Source: Xenorhabdus hominickii
Lineage (GTDB): Bacteria > Pseudomonadota > Gammaproteobacteria > Enterobacterales > Enterobacteriaceae
DNA: 64,000 nt
NCBI RefSeq assembly: GCF_002632725.1
Contig: NZ_NJAI01000003.1
Location: 481,411-545,410, forward strand
Direction of reading: 5' to 3'
The notes under the pieces were generated by a model. That model did not search any database. It worked only from the letters and a program-made list of their open reading frames with translations, and was not told where the DNA came from. Each line of letters opens with the position of its first letter. Position 1 is the stretch's first letter. The position numbers and the translations under genes were made by a program. Of this stretch, positions 19,104 through 29,737 are shown one piece after another.

Positions 19104-19709
19104 TTACTTCAACCAGCCTTTTTCTTTCGCTGCTTCCAATTGCGGCAGCAGATGTTTCCATAGTTCAGGATAACTTTCGGAAACGAAATGGAGCAGATTG
19201 TAGACTTGCTCGAAGCGAATACCATTTTCAACCCAACTTTGGCCTTGGTTATGCAGATTCATAAATACCGGCATAATTCTGTCGAGGGTTTTGGCAAAAC
19301 GCGCTTCAGGAGTAACAGCATCTTCATATTCGTGCCAAAGTTTCAGGAAGTAATCTCTCTGAGCTTTTGGCAGTAGGCCAAAAATACGGTTAGCTGCTTG
19401 CACTTCTTGTTCTTGAATGGCTTCACGGGCAGTCAAATCGAACGCAATAACATCACCAGCATCGATTTCAACAATGTCATGAATCAAAGCCATCTGAATA
19501 ACTCGGTTGATATCCACATCACTGGCATAAGGGGCGAAACCGATAACGGCGATAGCAAAATGCCAGCTATGTTCAGCGGAGTTTTCGTAGCGCGTATTGT
19601 TCAGTATCTTCGTCTTGCGGTGGACATATTTTAATTTATCCAGCTCCATGATAAACGCAATGACATCGGTAAAAGGGCCGAAGTCAACAGGGGGGACAGT
19701 TAATGACAT
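19104..19709 (-). CDS. HD-domain hydrolase (HDDC2/YfbR-like nucleotidase family)
   Basis: A 201-residue cytoplasmic protein with an HD domain (Pfam HD_3 type). The first His is in SAEHSWHFAI (about residue 44), the HD pair in MALIHDIVEIDAGDV (about residue 77), and a later Asp in KTLDRIMPVFMN. Family members are metal-dependent phosphohydrolases, often 5'-deoxynucleotidases; the substrate here is unknown. The ATG at 19709 has GAGG 5 nt upstream; a TTG at 19721 is less likely. It follows ygfZ on the same strand with a 15-nt gap, so the two are probably co-transcribed. Confidence 0.8.
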   Translation of the reverse strand: MSLTVPPVDFGPFTDVIAFIMELDKLKYVHRKTKILNNTRYENSAEHSWHFAIAVIGFAPYASDVDINRVIQMALIHDIVEIDAGDVIAFDLTAREAIQEQEVQAANRIFGLLPKAQRDYFLKLWHEYEDAVTPEARFAKTLDRIMPVFMNLHNQGQSWVENGIRFEQVYNLLHFVSESYPELWKHLLPQLEAAKEKGWLK

Positions 19710-19724
19710 ACAAAGCCTCAATAA

Positions 19725-20726
19725 TTATTTTTCTTCATCTAATGAATAAGGTAATGCTTGAATGGTGAGAGCATGGCCTTCATCTTCGCGGATACGGAAT
19801 ACACTGTCTGCTTCCATATCATTATTCATGACAACTTGTACCCAAACAGCGTTATCAGCCAGTTTGACAGCTGTCAGTACTGAACCTGTCCGGCGCCACT
19901 TATCGCCCAATTGCCATTCCAAATCATCACCAGCGGCAGGTAAAGAAGAGGCACTACCCGCCAGCCAGTACATCGCGCGTTTATTTGCCCCACGGTATTT
20001 AGCGCGAGCCACCATTTCTTGACCGGTGTAACACCCTTTCTTGAAGCAGATGCTGTCATTGAGAGCCTGAAGATTTGTCGCTTGTGGAATAAATTGAGCA
20101 CTACTAGCTATATCAATCACAGGAAATCCCGCTTCAATTTCTAAAGCCAGCCATTGTTGACTATCATTCAGTTGCGATTGAAACTTTTCGACTAACATTT
20201 CGGTTAACTGGGCGGCAGTTGTTTTATCTACGACTAACAAGAAACGTTCTGCTGGGAGAGATAAGTGGAGAAGTGTTGCTGTTTGGTGTTGGATAACAGG
20301 AGATTCGGCATCGGGCAGGTCAGGAAAGAACGTTGTCAGTGCTTCCCGACTTCCTGTTCCTGCTAAACCGAGCAGAACATTTTCTTCATCTTTGACAAAA
20401 GTCACCTTGGAAAACACGGCATATTTTTTCAATTCAGCTAATTGTGTGTCTAGCACCGAAAGACGTTCAATATAGGCAAAACTTTCACCACGCTGAAACA
20501 GCCGAAAATTACTCCACATTTTTCCTTTGGCATCACAATGTGCAGTTAACACATGTTGGTTTTCATTCAGAGAGATAATGTCGGCTGTAACCTGACCTTG
20601 CAGGTACTTCTCCGTGTCAGCTCCAGTGGCAGTCACCATTCCCCAATCATTCAGGGAAATTAAAGTTAGTGGGAGCGTTTCGGAAGAAGATGGAGATTGT
20701 GCAGAAAACGGAATTTGGTAAGTCAT
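19725..20726 (-). CDS. ygfZ: tRNA-modifying protein YgfZ (folate-binding, Fe-S maintenance)
   Basis: A 333-residue GcvT-like protein that binds folate and supports a subset of Fe-S enzymes such as MiaB. The family signature K-G-C-[FY]-x-G-Q-E is visible as [18 protein letters not shown] at about residue 228. The N-terminal part (LQGQVTADI) is GcvT-like. Length is typical (E. coli 326). Divergent from sdhE/ygfX, as in E. coli. Confidence 0.94.
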   Translation of the reverse strand: MTYQIPFSAQSPSSSETLPLTLISLNDWGMVTATGADTEKYLQGQVTADIISLNENQHVLTAHCDAKGKMWSNFRLFQRGESFAYIERLSVLDTQLAELKKYAVFSKVTFVKDEENVLLGLAGTGSREALTTFFPDLPDAESPVIQHQTATLLHLSLPAERFLLVVDKTTAAQLTEMLVEKFQSQLNDSQQWLALEIEAGFPVIDIASSAQFIPQATNLQALNDSICFKKGCYTGQEMVARAKYRGANKRAMYWLAGSASSLPAAGDDLEWQLGDKWRRTGSVLTAVKLADNAVWVQVVMNNDMEADSVFRIREDEGHALTIQALPYSLDEEK

Positions 20727-20953
20727 AGCAGCTCCTGCCAGTAAACTATCTGAGAAATAGGGCTAATGGTAAAAGAGAAGCAGCTTAATGCAAAGGAGTT
20801 ATTCCCGTTATTTATAGGGAAACCGTTCGTTGTTGCGATGCGCTTCGCATCTTGTCTATATATCCAGTGATTCGATCACCATAGATGATGAAAAACAGGT
20901 CGTAATCGTTGATAATCCAGCTTAATGAAAAATGATAAAGAGGCTGTTTAAAC

Positions 20954-21220
20954 ATGGATATTGATAATAAAGCGCGTATTCACTGGGCATGTCGTCGTGG
21001 AATGCGTGAATTGGATATTTCTATTATGCCATTTTTTGAGTATGAATATGATTCATTGAATGATGAAGACAAACGGATTTTTGTTCGTTTGTTGGAGTGT
21101 CCGGATCCTGATCTTTTCAATTGGCTCATGAATCATGGGCGTCCTGAAGATGATGAGCTTTTTCACATGGTGCAATTAATCCAGAGCAGAAACCAAGCCC
21201 GTGGCCCTGTGGCACAGTGA
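20954..21220 (+). CDS. sdhE: FAD assembly factor SdhE
   Basis: An 88-residue protein that promotes covalent flavinylation of succinate dehydrogenase and fumarate reductase. The conserved RG motif lies in [20 protein letters not shown], and the five-helix acidic fold is implied by [24 protein letters not shown]. It overlaps the start of ygfX by 20 bp, indicating translational coupling, and is divergent from ygfZ. Confidence 0.95.
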   Translation: MDIDNKARIHWACRRGMRELDISIMPFFEYEYDSLNDEDKRIFVRLLECPDPDLFNWLMNHGRPEDDELFHMVQLIQSRNQARGPVAQ

Positions 21221-21626
21221 GTTAAAAATATCCCGCCATGCCCTCCTGTTTTCCACGGTCATACATAGCGGAGTCGTTGTGGCGGTTTTATTAGCGCCTT
21301 GGCCTGCCAATGTTTTTTATTTCTGGCTTCCGTTGCTCGCCATCATTATGGCGAGTTGGGTACGAAGCCAGAACAATATCCGCGAGTGTCAGGGAAGGTT
21401 GGTGTTATTCAAGGGCAATAAAGTGCACTGGCAACAAGCAGCATGGAAAATGACTCAACCGCCGTGGTTCAGCCGCTATGGGATAATCGTTGTACTCCAT
21501 GCTTTTGGTCGGAAAGAAAATTCACACCACCAGCCACCAATTAAGTTATGGGTGGCATCAGATAGTATGTCACCGGAATTATGGCGTTATTTTAATCATG
21601 TTATGCGCCAATATCCTGATATATAG
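21201..21626 (+). CDS. ygfX: Inner-membrane protein YgfX (CptA)
   Basis: A 141-residue membrane protein with two adjacent hydrophobic segments (about residues 13-31 and 37-52) and a soluble C-terminal part, as in E. coli YgfX. GTG start at 21201 ([14 protein letters not shown]), aligned with E. coli MVLWQSDLRVS. It overlaps sdhE. In E. coli it was described as a toxin-like protein (CptA) interacting with cytoskeletal proteins, though other work ties the pair to SDH flavinylation. Confidence 0.9.
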   Translation: MALWHSELKISRHALLFSTVIHSGVVVAVLLAPWPANVFYFWLPLLAIIMASWVRSQNNIRECQGRLVLFKGNKVHWQQAAWKMTQPPWFSRYGIIVVLHAFGRKENSHHQPPIKLWVASDSMSPELWRYFNHVMRQYPDI

Positions 21627-21791
21627 ACTTAATGGGTATCAAATTTCAGTGTGATGATAGCAGTACGATAGTGGCAGTACGATGCTGAAAGAACGCAATC
21701 CCAAAGGCATAGCTAACAATGTCACTTTAACTATGCTTCTGGGCTTCTGGGGAGAATGAGCAGTGCAGCCAACAAATAATAGACAACAAAT

Positions 21792-22313
21792 CTAAAACAG
21801 CGCTTCCATCTCAGCTAAGATCTGCATACACCATTCACTTAAACGATCATCCGTTTGATCGAACTGGTGCACATCATCCAACGCTAATCCGACAAATTGT
21901 TTACCATCTTCAGATAGTGGTTTGGGGCTGGTAAATTCATAACCTTCTGTTGGCCAGAAACCAATAAACTGTACACCTGTTGGCAATAAATGGTGATATA
22001 GCATTCCCAAAGCATCTAAAAACCACTCGCTGTAATCGACCTGATCACCCATGCCATACATGGCAATGATTTTTCCTGCCAGATCTAACGACGGAAGCTG
22101 ATCCCAAATAGCCAGCCAATCTTCCTGCAATTCCCCGAAATCCCAAGTGGGAATCCCGAGGATCAGGACAGAATACTCTTCCATCAATTTTGGATCACAA
22201 TCTTTGACATTATGTAGGTCGATCAGATCTTCACCGAGTATATCGCGTATTTTTTCTGCTACCATTTCTGTATAACAGGTACTGGAGCCGTAAAAGAGAC
22301 CAATTTTCATCAT
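21792..22313 (-). CDS. fldB: Flavodoxin FldB
   Basis: A 173-residue FMN-binding electron carrier. FMN phosphate loop GSSTCYTE (residues 9-16) and the isoalloxazine loops [12 protein letters not shown] and [13 protein letters not shown] are visible. The [11 protein letters not shown] block and shorter C-terminus fit FldB rather than FldA. Translation could start at either of two adjacent ATGs. Divergent from xerD, as in E. coli. Confidence 0.94.
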   Translation of the reverse strand: MMKIGLFYGSSTCYTEMVAEKIRDILGEDLIDLHNVKDCDPKLMEEYSVLILGIPTWDFGELQEDWLAIWDQLPSLDLAGKIIAMYGMGDQVDYSEWFLDALGMLYHHLLPTGVQFIGFWPTEGYEFTSPKPLSEDGKQFVGLALDDVHQFDQTDDRLSEWCMQILAEMEALF

Positions 22314-22419
22314 TATTTATCAAAGGATTTCGAATATCAGGAACCGTATTGTAACAGAATAATCGCTTTTTCAGGCATAATAGCCAATAGGAAGAAGGCA
22401 CCGATACAAAGGAGGGCTT

Positions 22420-23412
22420 GTGCCAAAAAAACACAACCGATCAGAAAACCATTCATCGGAACAGAGTTCATCGGAACACTATTCATCGAAAAATAACTCA
22501 CTGGCACTGGAGCAACATCCATCGGCAAGTCCCTTGATAGAGCAGTTTCTGGATACCATCTGGCTAGAAAAAGATTTGGCTGAAAATACCCTTGCCTCTT
22601 ACCGACTTGATTTACAAGCGTTGAACAACTGGCTGGTAAATTATGGTTATGATTTACTCTCTGTACAGTCTATTGAATTACAATCATTTTTGGCTGAGCG
22701 GGTGGATGGCGGTTATAAAGCCAGTAGTTCAGCCCGATTACTCAGTGCAATGCGGAGGTTGTTTCAGTATCTTTATCGTGAAAAAATGCGAAGTGATGAT
22801 CCAACAGCGTTATTATCTGCGCCTAAATTGCCTAAACGTTTGCCCAAGGATTTAAGCGAAAAACAAGTTGAGAATTTGCTTAGTGCTCCTTTGACTGAAC
22901 AACCCATTGAACTGCGCGATAAAGCGATGCTTGAAGTGCTTTATGCTTGTGGGCTACGGGTTTCAGAGCTGGTTGGCTTAACATTATCGGATGTGAGTTT
23001 GCGTCAAGGAGTTGTTAGGGTCATTGGTAAGGGAAATAAGGAAAGATTGGTTCCTTTAGGAGAAGAGGCGGTTTACTGGCTGGAAAAGTATTTGGAGTAT
23101 GGGCGCTCGTGGTTATTGCATGGCGCTGTATCTGATGTATTTTTCCCCAGTAAGCGGGGAACGCAGATGACACGTCAGACTTTCTGGCATCGGATCAAGC
23201 ATTATGCAGTATTGGCTGAAATTGATGCTGAACTTTTGTCACCCCATGTGCTGCGTCATGCGTTCGCGACACATTTACTGAATCATGGCGCAGACTTACG
23301 TGTTGTACAGATGTTATTGGGTCACAGTGACCTCTCTACAACTCAAATTTACACTCATGTAGCAACCGAGCGTCTTAAGGTTCTGCATCAACAACATCAT
23401 CCTCGTGGCTGA
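22420..23412 (+). CDS. xerD: Site-specific tyrosine recombinase XerD
   Basis: Acts with XerC at dif to resolve chromosome dimers. The 330-residue protein is about 32 residues longer than E. coli XerD. A GTG start at 22420 directly follows AAGGAGGG (22409-22415), so the serine-rich N-terminal extension (SSEQSSSEHYSSKNN) appears genuinely translated. It is encoded by 15-bp tandem repeats. Catalytic residues are visible: Arg in ACGLRVSELVGL, Lys in GKGNKERLVPLG, HVLRHAFATHLL, LGHSD and the nucleophile in TTQIYTHVATERL. It heads xerD-dsbC-recJ. Confidence 0.95.
   Translation: MPKKHNRSENHSSEQSSSEHYSSKNNSLALEQHPSASPLIEQFLDTIWLEKDLAENTLASYRLDLQALNNWLVNYGYDLLSVQSIELQSFLAERVDGGYKASSSARLLSAMRRLFQYLYREKMRSDDPTALLSAPKLPKRLPKDLSEKQVENLLSAPLTEQPIELRDKAMLEVLYACGLRVSELVGLTLSDVSLRQGVVRVIGKGNKERLVPLGEEAVYWLEKYLEYGRSWLLHGAVSDVFFPSKRGTQMTRQTFWHRIKHYAVLAEIDAELLSPHVLRHAFATHLLNHGADLRVVQMLLGHSDLSTTQIYTHVATERLKVLHQQHHPRG
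22451..22495 (+). repeat. Three 15-bp tandem repeats in xerD
   Basis: Units ATTCATCGGAACAGA, GTTCATCGGAACACT and ATTCATCGAAAAATA lie head to tail and encode the serine-rich N-terminal extension of XerD. Confidence 0.8.
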
Positions 23413-23446
23413 CCACAAAGGGAGATGAGAATAAAAGGAACAAAAA

Positions 23447-24148
23447 ATGAAAAAGATTGCGTTTTGCCTTTCCTTGTTATTGAGTGCTCTTATTGGTAAT
23501 GCCTTTGCTGATGAAAGTGCAATTAATCAATCATTGTCAAAAGTAGGTATAAAAGCGGAAGCTATTCACCCATCACCGGTTTCTGGTTTTAGCACTATCT
23601 TAACCGACCACGGAACTATTTATATATCCGATGATGGTAAATATCTGTTACAGGGTGTGCTTTATGATATCAGCGGTAATGTGCCAAAGAAGGTCAGTAA
23701 TCAGGCTCTGGTTAAGAAATTGGATGCTATGAAAGACCAGATGATTATTTACAAAGCACCCAAAGAGAAACACGTTGTTACTGTTTTCACCGATATTACC
23801 TGTGGCTATTGCCATAAGCTGCATGAAAACATGCAACAATATCACGATCTAGGTATTACTGTCCGTTATCTGGCATTTCCTCGCCATGGTATGGAACAGA
23901 AACCAGCTAAAGAGATGCAATCTATTTGGTGTAGCGCAACACCTGTTAAGACCCTGAACGCCGCGTTTAAAGGTGAAAGTATTTCTCCAATTAAGAATTG
24001 TAAAATTGATATCGCAAAACATTATCAGTTAGGCTTGCAATTTGGTGTTCAAGGTACACCGGCGATAGTTACTCAGAATGGCAATGTGATTGGTGGTTAT
24101 TTGTCACCGAAAGATTTATTGGCTGAGTTGGATAAGCTTGGTGGGTAA
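23447..24148 (+). CDS. dsbC: Periplasmic disulphide isomerase DsbC
   Basis: A 233-residue thioredoxin-fold isomerase that corrects wrong disulphides in the periplasm. Signal peptide MKKIAFCLSLLLSALIGNAFA, N-terminal dimerisation domain, then a thioredoxin domain with the active site TCGYC and the cis-proline loop GVQGTPAIV. The second, structural cysteine pair is in SIWCSAT and IKNCKID. Between xerD and recJ with 34-bp gaps on both sides, as in E. coli. Confidence 0.95.
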   Translation: MKKIAFCLSLLLSALIGNAFADESAINQSLSKVGIKAEAIHPSPVSGFSTILTDHGTIYISDDGKYLLQGVLYDISGNVPKKVSNQALVKKLDAMKDQMIIYKAPKEKHVVTVFTDITCGYCHKLHENMQQYHDLGITVRYLAFPRHGMEQKPAKEMQSIWCSATPVKTLNAAFKGESISPIKNCKIDIAKHYQLGLQFGVQGTPAIVTQNGNVIGGYLSPKDLLAELDKLGG

Positions 24149-24182
24149 CCGATAATGAGTCAAATTCAGTGAATAAAAACAA

Positions 24183-25916
24183 GTGAATAGAGAAACACAA
24201 CTCCGTCGTCGATCGGCGGCGGACCCTAGCCATCTTCCCAACGATATTCACCCATTATTGCGGCGTTTATACGCTATGCGTGGTATACGTCATGCCGATG
24301 AACTGGAGCGCGGGTTAAAGGGAATGCTCAATTACCAAGCTCTTAGTGGTATTGAACAGGCTGTTTCCTTGCTGATAACTGCATTGCATGAACATTGGCG
24401 TATCGTAATTGTCGGTGATTTCGATGCCGATGGGGCAACCAGTACTGCATTGAGTATCCGAGCTTTGCGCGCAATGGGATATCACAATCTTGATTATCTT
24501 GTCCCAAACCGTTTTGAAGATGGCTATGGATTAAGCGTTCAAGTTGTTGATGAAGTAGTCAAAAAAGGCGCTGATCTGATTATCACCGTGGATAATGGAA
24601 TCTCATCTCATGATGGTGTAATAGCGGCACATCAACAGGGCATTAAGGTGATCGTCACCGATCATCATTTGCCCGGTGAAACATTGCCGGCTGCAGAAGC
24701 TATCATCAATCCCAATTTGATTGACTGTACTTTCCTCTCTAAGGCTTTGGCTGGAGTAGGTGTTGCATTTTATCTGATGTCCGCACTCAGAGCAGAATTA
24801 CGCAAACTGGCATGGTTTGAGCAACAAGGCATTCCATTGCCTAATTTAGCTGAATTGCTGGATCTAGTGGCATTGGGTACTGTGGCTGATGTGGTTCCCC
24901 TCGATACCAATAACCGGATTCTGGTTTATCAAGGATTAAATCGCATTCGGGCAGGGTGTTGCTGTGCGGGGATACGAGCATTGCTCGAAATTTCCAAACG
25001 GGAATCCACAAAACTGACTGCCAGTGATTTGGGTTTTTCATTGGGGCCAAGATTAAATGCTGCCGGACGACTGGATGATATGTCGGTTGGGGTAGCATTA
25101 TTACTGACAGATGATATGGTGCAAGCCCGCCAGATTGCTTGTGACTTGGATAGCTTGAATCAAACTCGCCGGGAAATCGAGCAGGGTATGCAGCAAGAAG
25201 CCTTGTTGATTTGCGATAAAATTGAGCGAACCCATACCCATCTGCCTTACGGTTTGGCAATTTACCATCCCGAATGGCATCAGGGAGTCGTCGGCATTTT
25301 GGCTTCACGCATTAAAGAGCGTTTTTATCGTCCAGTCATCGCCTTTGCACCTGTCGGTGATGGAACATTAAAGGGGTCGGGGCGTTCTGTAAATGGACTT
25401 CATATGCGTGATGCACTTGAACGCCTTGATACCTTATATCCGGGATTAATGCTGAAATTTGGTGGTCATGCGATGGCGGCAGGGTTGTCGATTGAGCAAG
25501 ACAAGTTTGAATTATTTCAGCGTTACTTTTCCGAGCTGGTGACCGAATGGTTGGATATTAGCCAACTCGAAGGTGTCGTCTTGAGCGATGGCGAATTGTC
25601 ATTAGGGGAATTATCGCTGGAAATCGCCGAAATTCTGCGTGATGGCGGTCCGTGGGGGCAGGCGTTTGCCGAGCCAGTTTTTGATGGCAGATTCAAGCTG
25701 CTACAACAGAAAATTGTTGGAACAAATCATCTGAAAGTCATGCTTGAACCGTTAAATGGCGGGCCAATGCTTGATGGTATCGCGTTCAACATTGATATTA
25801 ACCGTTGGCCGGATAATAGCATTAAAACAGTAGAATTAGCTTATAAATTGGATATTAATGAATTTCGTGGTAATCGCGATGTTCAGCTTTTGATCCAACA
25901 TATTTGGCCCCATTGA
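24183..25916 (+). CDS. recJ: Single-stranded-DNA-specific 5'-3' exonuclease RecJ
   Basis: DHH-family nuclease of RecF-pathway recombination and mismatch repair. 577 residues from the GTG at 24183. Motifs: [26 protein letters not shown] (DHH), [26 protein letters not shown], and the DHHA1 block [11 protein letters not shown]. The C-terminal OB-like part ends [15 protein letters not shown]. Length equals E. coli RecJ. Followed by prfB and lysS, as in E. coli. Confidence 0.95.
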   Translation: MNRETQLRRRSAADPSHLPNDIHPLLRRLYAMRGIRHADELERGLKGMLNYQALSGIEQAVSLLITALHEHWRIVIVGDFDADGATSTALSIRALRAMGYHNLDYLVPNRFEDGYGLSVQVVDEVVKKGADLIITVDNGISSHDGVIAAHQQGIKVIVTDHHLPGETLPAAEAIINPNLIDCTFLSKALAGVGVAFYLMSALRAELRKLAWFEQQGIPLPNLAELLDLVALGTVADVVPLDTNNRILVYQGLNRIRAGCCCAGIRALLEISKRESTKLTASDLGFSLGPRLNAAGRLDDMSVGVALLLTDDMVQARQIACDLDSLNQTRREIEQGMQQEALLICDKIERTHTHLPYGLAIYHPEWHQGVVGILASRIKERFYRPVIAFAPVGDGTLKGSGRSVNGLHMRDALERLDTLYPGLMLKFGGHAMAAGLSIEQDKFELFQRYFSELVTEWLDISQLEGVVLSDGELSLGELSLEIAEILRDGGPWGQAFAEPVFDGRFKLLQQKIVGTNHLKVMLEPLNGGPMLDGIAFNIDINRWPDNSIKTVELAYKLDINEFRGNRDVQLLIQHIWPH

Positions 25917-26071
25917 TTAGACCCAATGGATTACAATATGTAGCGCTTATGTCTTGGGAACGAATCTCCATAAGTGCTATAAACCCTTTGGCAGATCCGT
26001 TACAATGCGCGGTTCGAAAATATCTACGCGACCATCATTTATTTAAAATCACAACGTATAAGACACGAAAT

Positions 26072-27170
26072 ATGTTTGAAATTAATCCGGTAAAAAACCA
26101 CATTCAGGACCTGTCTGAGCGGACAGCAGTTCTGAGGGGGTATCTTTGACTATGATGCCAAGAAAGAACGCTTAGAAGAAGTCAATGCTGAATTAGAGCA
26201 GCCTGATGTCTGGAATGAACCGGAACGAGCACAGGCATTAGGGAAAGAACGTTCATCACTGGAAAGCATCGTAAAAACCATTGATCAGCTCGATCAGGGA
26301 TTAGAAGATGTGAACGGTCTTCTGGAATTGGCTATTGAAGCTGATGATGAAGAGACCTTCAATGAAGCCGTGGCTGAATTGGAGCTGTTAGAAGAGAAAC
26401 TCAGCCTACTTGAATTCCGCCGTATGTTCTCCGGCGAATATGACAGTGCAAACTGCTATCTGGATCTTCAGGCGGGTTCCGGTGGTACAGAAGCGCAGGA
26501 TTGGGCCAGCATGTTAATGCGCATGTATCTGCGCTGGGCTGAATCCAAAGGCTTTAAGACTGAAATTATTGAAGAATCTGATGGTGATGTCGCTGGTCTG
26601 AAATCGGCGACTATCAAGATCATTGGTGAATATGCTTACGGTTGGTTGCGTACAGAAACGGGCGTTCATCGCTTGGTACGTAAAAGCCCATTTGACTCCG
26701 GTGGCCGTCGCCATACATCATTCAGTTCTGCTTTTATTTACCCAGAAGTGGATGATGATATTGATATCGAAATCAATCCGGCTGATTTACGTATCGATGT
26801 ATACCGCGCTTCCGGTGCGGGTGGTCAGCACGTTAACAAAACTGAATCTGCTGTACGTATCACCCACGTACCGACTGGCATTGTGACCCAGTGTCAGAAT
26901 GACCGTTCTCAGCATAAAAACAAAGACCAGGCGATGAAACAGTTGAAAGCAAAACTGTACGAACTGGAAATGCAGAAGAAGAACGCAGATAAACAGATAA
27001 TGGAAGAGAACAAATCGGATATCGGTTGGGGCAGTCAGATCCGCTCTTACGTTTTGGACGATTCCCGCATTAAAGACTTGCGTACTGGCGTAGAAACCCG
27101 CAACACGCAATCTGTGCTGGATGGTGATTTGGACAAATTCATTGAAGCAAGCTTAAAAGCTGGCCTATGA
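26072..27170 (+). CDS. prfB: Peptide chain release factor RF2 (programmed +1 frameshift)
   Basis: Recognises UGA/UAA stop codons. The first 25 codons (26072-26146) end at an in-frame TGA (26147-26149). Reading then resumes one base later from 26148 to give a 365-residue RF2. The zero-frame part begins [18 protein letters not shown]. Downstream, the GGQ loop is in [15 protein letters not shown] and the anticodon-like SPF tripeptide in [14 protein letters not shown]. Without the frameshift the downstream frame lacks a start. Only 9 nt separate it from lysS. Confidence 0.96.
26135..26150 (+). promoter_or_regulatory. prfB: prfB programmed frameshift site
   Basis: AGGGGG (internal Shine-Dalgarno-like, 26135-26140) is followed by TAT CTT TGA C, the canonical RF2 autoregulatory slip site. 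Low RF2 lets the ribosome slip on CTT-T and read GAC. Confidence 0.95.
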
Positions 27171-27179
27171 GGAACTAAA

Positions 27180-28694
27180 ATGTCACAACAACAGCAGGGA
27201 GCTGAACAGGCTCCTGACTTAAATAATGAACTGAAAACCCGCCGTGAAAAATTGTCTGCCCTGCGCAGCAATGGCATTGCTTTTCCAAATGATTTTCGTC
27301 GCGAAAATATTTCCGAAGATCTACACGCGAAATACGATGACAAGACGAAGGAAGAATTGGAAGAGCTGGGCATCGAAGTGGCCGTTGCTGGCCGCATGAT
27401 GACACGTCGCATCATGGGCAAGGCATCTTTTGCAACTCTGCAAGACATGGGCGGCCGCATTCAGATCTACGTATCCCGTGATGATCTGCCGGAAGGCATT
27501 TACAACACGCAGTTCAAGAAATGGGATTTGGGTGACATTTTAGGTGCTCGTGGTAAGTTGTTTAAAACGCAAACGGGTGAGCTTTCCATTCACTGTACTG
27601 AACTGCGTTTACTGACTAAAGCATTGCGTCCATTGCCGGATAAATTCCACGGCTTGGCAGATCAGGAAACTCGCTATCGTCAGCGTTATCTGGATCTGAT
27701 CGCGAATGATGAATCACGCAAAACATTCCTGATCCGTTCTCGTGTCATGTCTGCATTGCGTAACTTCATGATTAAAAAAGATTTCATGGAAGTTGAAACA
27801 CCTATGATGCAGGCGATTCCTGGTGGCGCCAGCGCACGTCCATTCATCACGCACCACAATGCGCTGGATATTGACATGTATTTGCGCATTGCTCCAGAGC
27901 TTTATCTGAAACGTCTGGTAGTGGGTGGTTTTGAGCGTGTTTTCGAGATCAACCGCAACTTCCGTAACGAAGGCGTATCTCCGCGTCATAACCCAGAGTT
28001 CACCATGATGGAACTCTATATGGCTTACGCGGATTACCAAGATCTGATCGTCCTGACAGAAGAACTGTTCCGCACTTTGACTCAAGAAGTGTTGGGTACA
28101 ACACGGGTTCAATACGGTGAGCAAGAATTCGATTTCGGTCAGCCTTTCACCAAAATGACCATGAAAGAGGCGATCTGCAAGTATCGTCCAGAAACCAATA
28201 TCGCGGATCTGGACGATATGGACAAAGCGGTTGTTATCGCTAAATCCTTGGGAGTTGACGTTGAAAAAGGTTGGGGCTTGGGTCGCGTTCAATGTGAAAT
28301 CTTTGAAGAAACCGCAGAAAGTCACCTGATTCAGCCGACATTCATTACAGAATATCCGGCAGAAGTTTCTCCGTTGGCTCGTCGTAACGATGACAATCCA
28401 TTTATCACTGATCGTTTTGAATTCTTCATCGGTGGCCGCGAAATTGGTAACGGCTTCTCGGAGCTGAACGACGCAGAAGATCAGGCAGAACGTTTCGCTG
28501 AGCAGGTTCGCCAGAAAGACGAAGGTGACGACGAAGCGATGTTCTACGATGATGATTACGTCACTGCGCTGGAGCACGGCTTGCCGCCAACAGCGGGCTT
28601 AGGGATTGGTATCGACCGTATGGTAATGTTGTTCACTAACAGCCATACCATTCGTGACGTTATCTTGTTCCCAGCAATGCGTCCGAACAAATAA
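27180..28694 (+). CDS. lysS: Lysyl-tRNA synthetase
   Basis: A 504-residue class II aminoacyl-tRNA synthetase. An N-terminal OB-fold anticodon domain (about residues 65-150, [19 protein letters not shown]) precedes the catalytic domain with motif 2 ([20 protein letters not shown]) and motif 3 ([13 protein letters not shown]). It follows prfB after 9 nt, as in E. coli, and ends at a strong terminator. Confidence 0.96.
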   Translation: MSQQQQGAEQAPDLNNELKTRREKLSALRSNGIAFPNDFRRENISEDLHAKYDDKTKEELEELGIEVAVAGRMMTRRIMGKASFATLQDMGGRIQIYVSRDDLPEGIYNTQFKKWDLGDILGARGKLFKTQTGELSIHCTELRLLTKALRPLPDKFHGLADQETRYRQRYLDLIANDESRKTFLIRSRVMSALRNFMIKKDFMEVETPMMQAIPGGASARPFITHHNALDIDMYLRIAPELYLKRLVVGGFERVFEINRNFRNEGVSPRHNPEFTMMELYMAYADYQDLIVLTEELFRTLTQEVLGTTRVQYGEQEFDFGQPFTKMTMKEAICKYRPETNIADLDDMDKAVVIAKSLGVDVEKGWGLGRVQCEIFEETAESHLIQPTFITEYPAEVSPLARRNDDNPFITDRFEFFIGGREIGNGFSELNDAEDQAERFAEQVRQKDEGDDEAMFYDDDYVTALEHGLPPTAGLGIGIDRMVMLFTNSHTIRDVILFPAMRPNK

Positions 28695-28716
28695 TCATTT
28701 TTTTATTAAAGCAGTT

Positions 28717-28753
28717 AAACGCTCTGTCAGGTCAGCCGGGCAGGGCGTTTTTT
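28717..28753 (+). terminator. lysS: Rho-independent terminator of lysS
   Basis: AACGCTCTG pairs with CAGGGCGTT (one wobble) and runs into six T residues. The remnant of a minus-strand kinase gene ends inside this hairpin. Confidence 0.88.
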
Positions 28754-29415
28754 ATGTTTACGATTTGCAAGGATGTAATAAGAAGAAAGTAGGAAATGCG
28801 GTAACCACTCTAATGCTTTTTCCGTTAAGTTGCAGTCAACGACTAACACACTGGCATGTTGAATTAGGGCCTTAGATTGAGATAATAACGAAGGCGTTAG
28901 TTTTTCCAGAATATTCATATCATTAATGGCTATCATACACTTGCCATTTTCATCGATAATCGAATTGCAAATTGATGTTTTTTCTTCATCCAATTTATGG
29001 AGATACTTGACATTGATACCTGTTAATTTTGTTTGCTCAAATAATTTTTTTCCATTTTGATCATCACCGACAACTGAAATTAAGTAACTTTCATTTTTTA
29101 ATAAAGCAATATTTTGTGCGATATTTCTCCCGACACTGCCTGGTGTCGAAATAATTTTCCCTTAGTTGGAACTTTATAATCTAATTTGGCATAAGCATAG
29201 CTTGTTAAATCTATATTCGCTGCACCAACAGTGACAGCGTGAACATTATTAGCTAAGATATACCCTTTACCTTTAATATAGCCTTTTTTACTGAGATTCA
29301 TAATATGTCCAGCAACACATGTTCGGCTAATCCCTAGGATATCAGCAAGTTCTTGCTGTTGAATGAAAGGATCGCGTTTTAGAAGTTGCAATATCTGACT
29401 TTCCCTCTTTGACAT
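28727..29415 (-). pseudogene. HTH-PfkB sugar/nucleoside kinase (YeiI/PsuK-like), frameshifted and truncated
   Basis: The N-terminal frame (29415 downward) encodes a winged HTH (QQQELADILGISRTCVAGHI) followed by the start of a PfkB kinase domain (VTVGAANIDLTSYAY). Near 29160 the frame breaks. Restoring one base in the run before AAAATTATTTCG yields KIISTPGSVGRNIAQNIALL, the PfkB glycine-rich motif, which continues in the other frame to CMIAINDMNILEKLTPS. The frame ends at 28727 in the lysS terminator, so the C-terminal half with the catalytic GAGD motif is missing. E. coli YeiI has the same domain order. Confidence 0.8.
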
Positions 29416-29737
29416 ATCATATTCTTGGCTATTTTTTACATTAATGTTTTATTTCATGTCCGACAGACAGTAAAGGTTATTTTCATTCTTAGTTCTAATT
29501 ATGAGATTATGATCGTAAGTTTTATAAAACAGATGGACTATGCAAAAAATGTGACTAAGAGCCTAGCCTAGTAATCCATTAGTTTTGTTATTGATTATTT
29601 CATAACTAAAAAATACCACACTATTACCCTAATATATTTAAAGTGGCAGCCAATAGTGCTACAACTTTAAAAGATGGAATATCCAGCCTAACATCATTAT
29701 AATGATGTGATGAATATAATAAATTACCTGAAAGTAG
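29416..29737. other. AT-rich intergenic region
   Basis: 322 bp between the kinase remnant and the AraC-type gene; AT-rich, without a convincing frame on either strand. It would contain the old promoter of the kinase gene and the 3' end of the AraC transcript. No clear terminator hairpin was seen. Confidence 0.5.

Noticed and set aside
20837..20851. Perfect small hairpin GATGCG-CTT-CGCATC between ygfZ and sdhE
   Set aside because: No T-tract and located in a divergent promoter region; probably fortuitous.
21627..21791. Possible degenerate fourth copy of the inverted-repeat element between ygfX and fldB
   Set aside because: Fragments such as GGTATCAAATTTCAG and GCAGCCAACAAA are reminiscent, but the termini are not recognisable as a pair.
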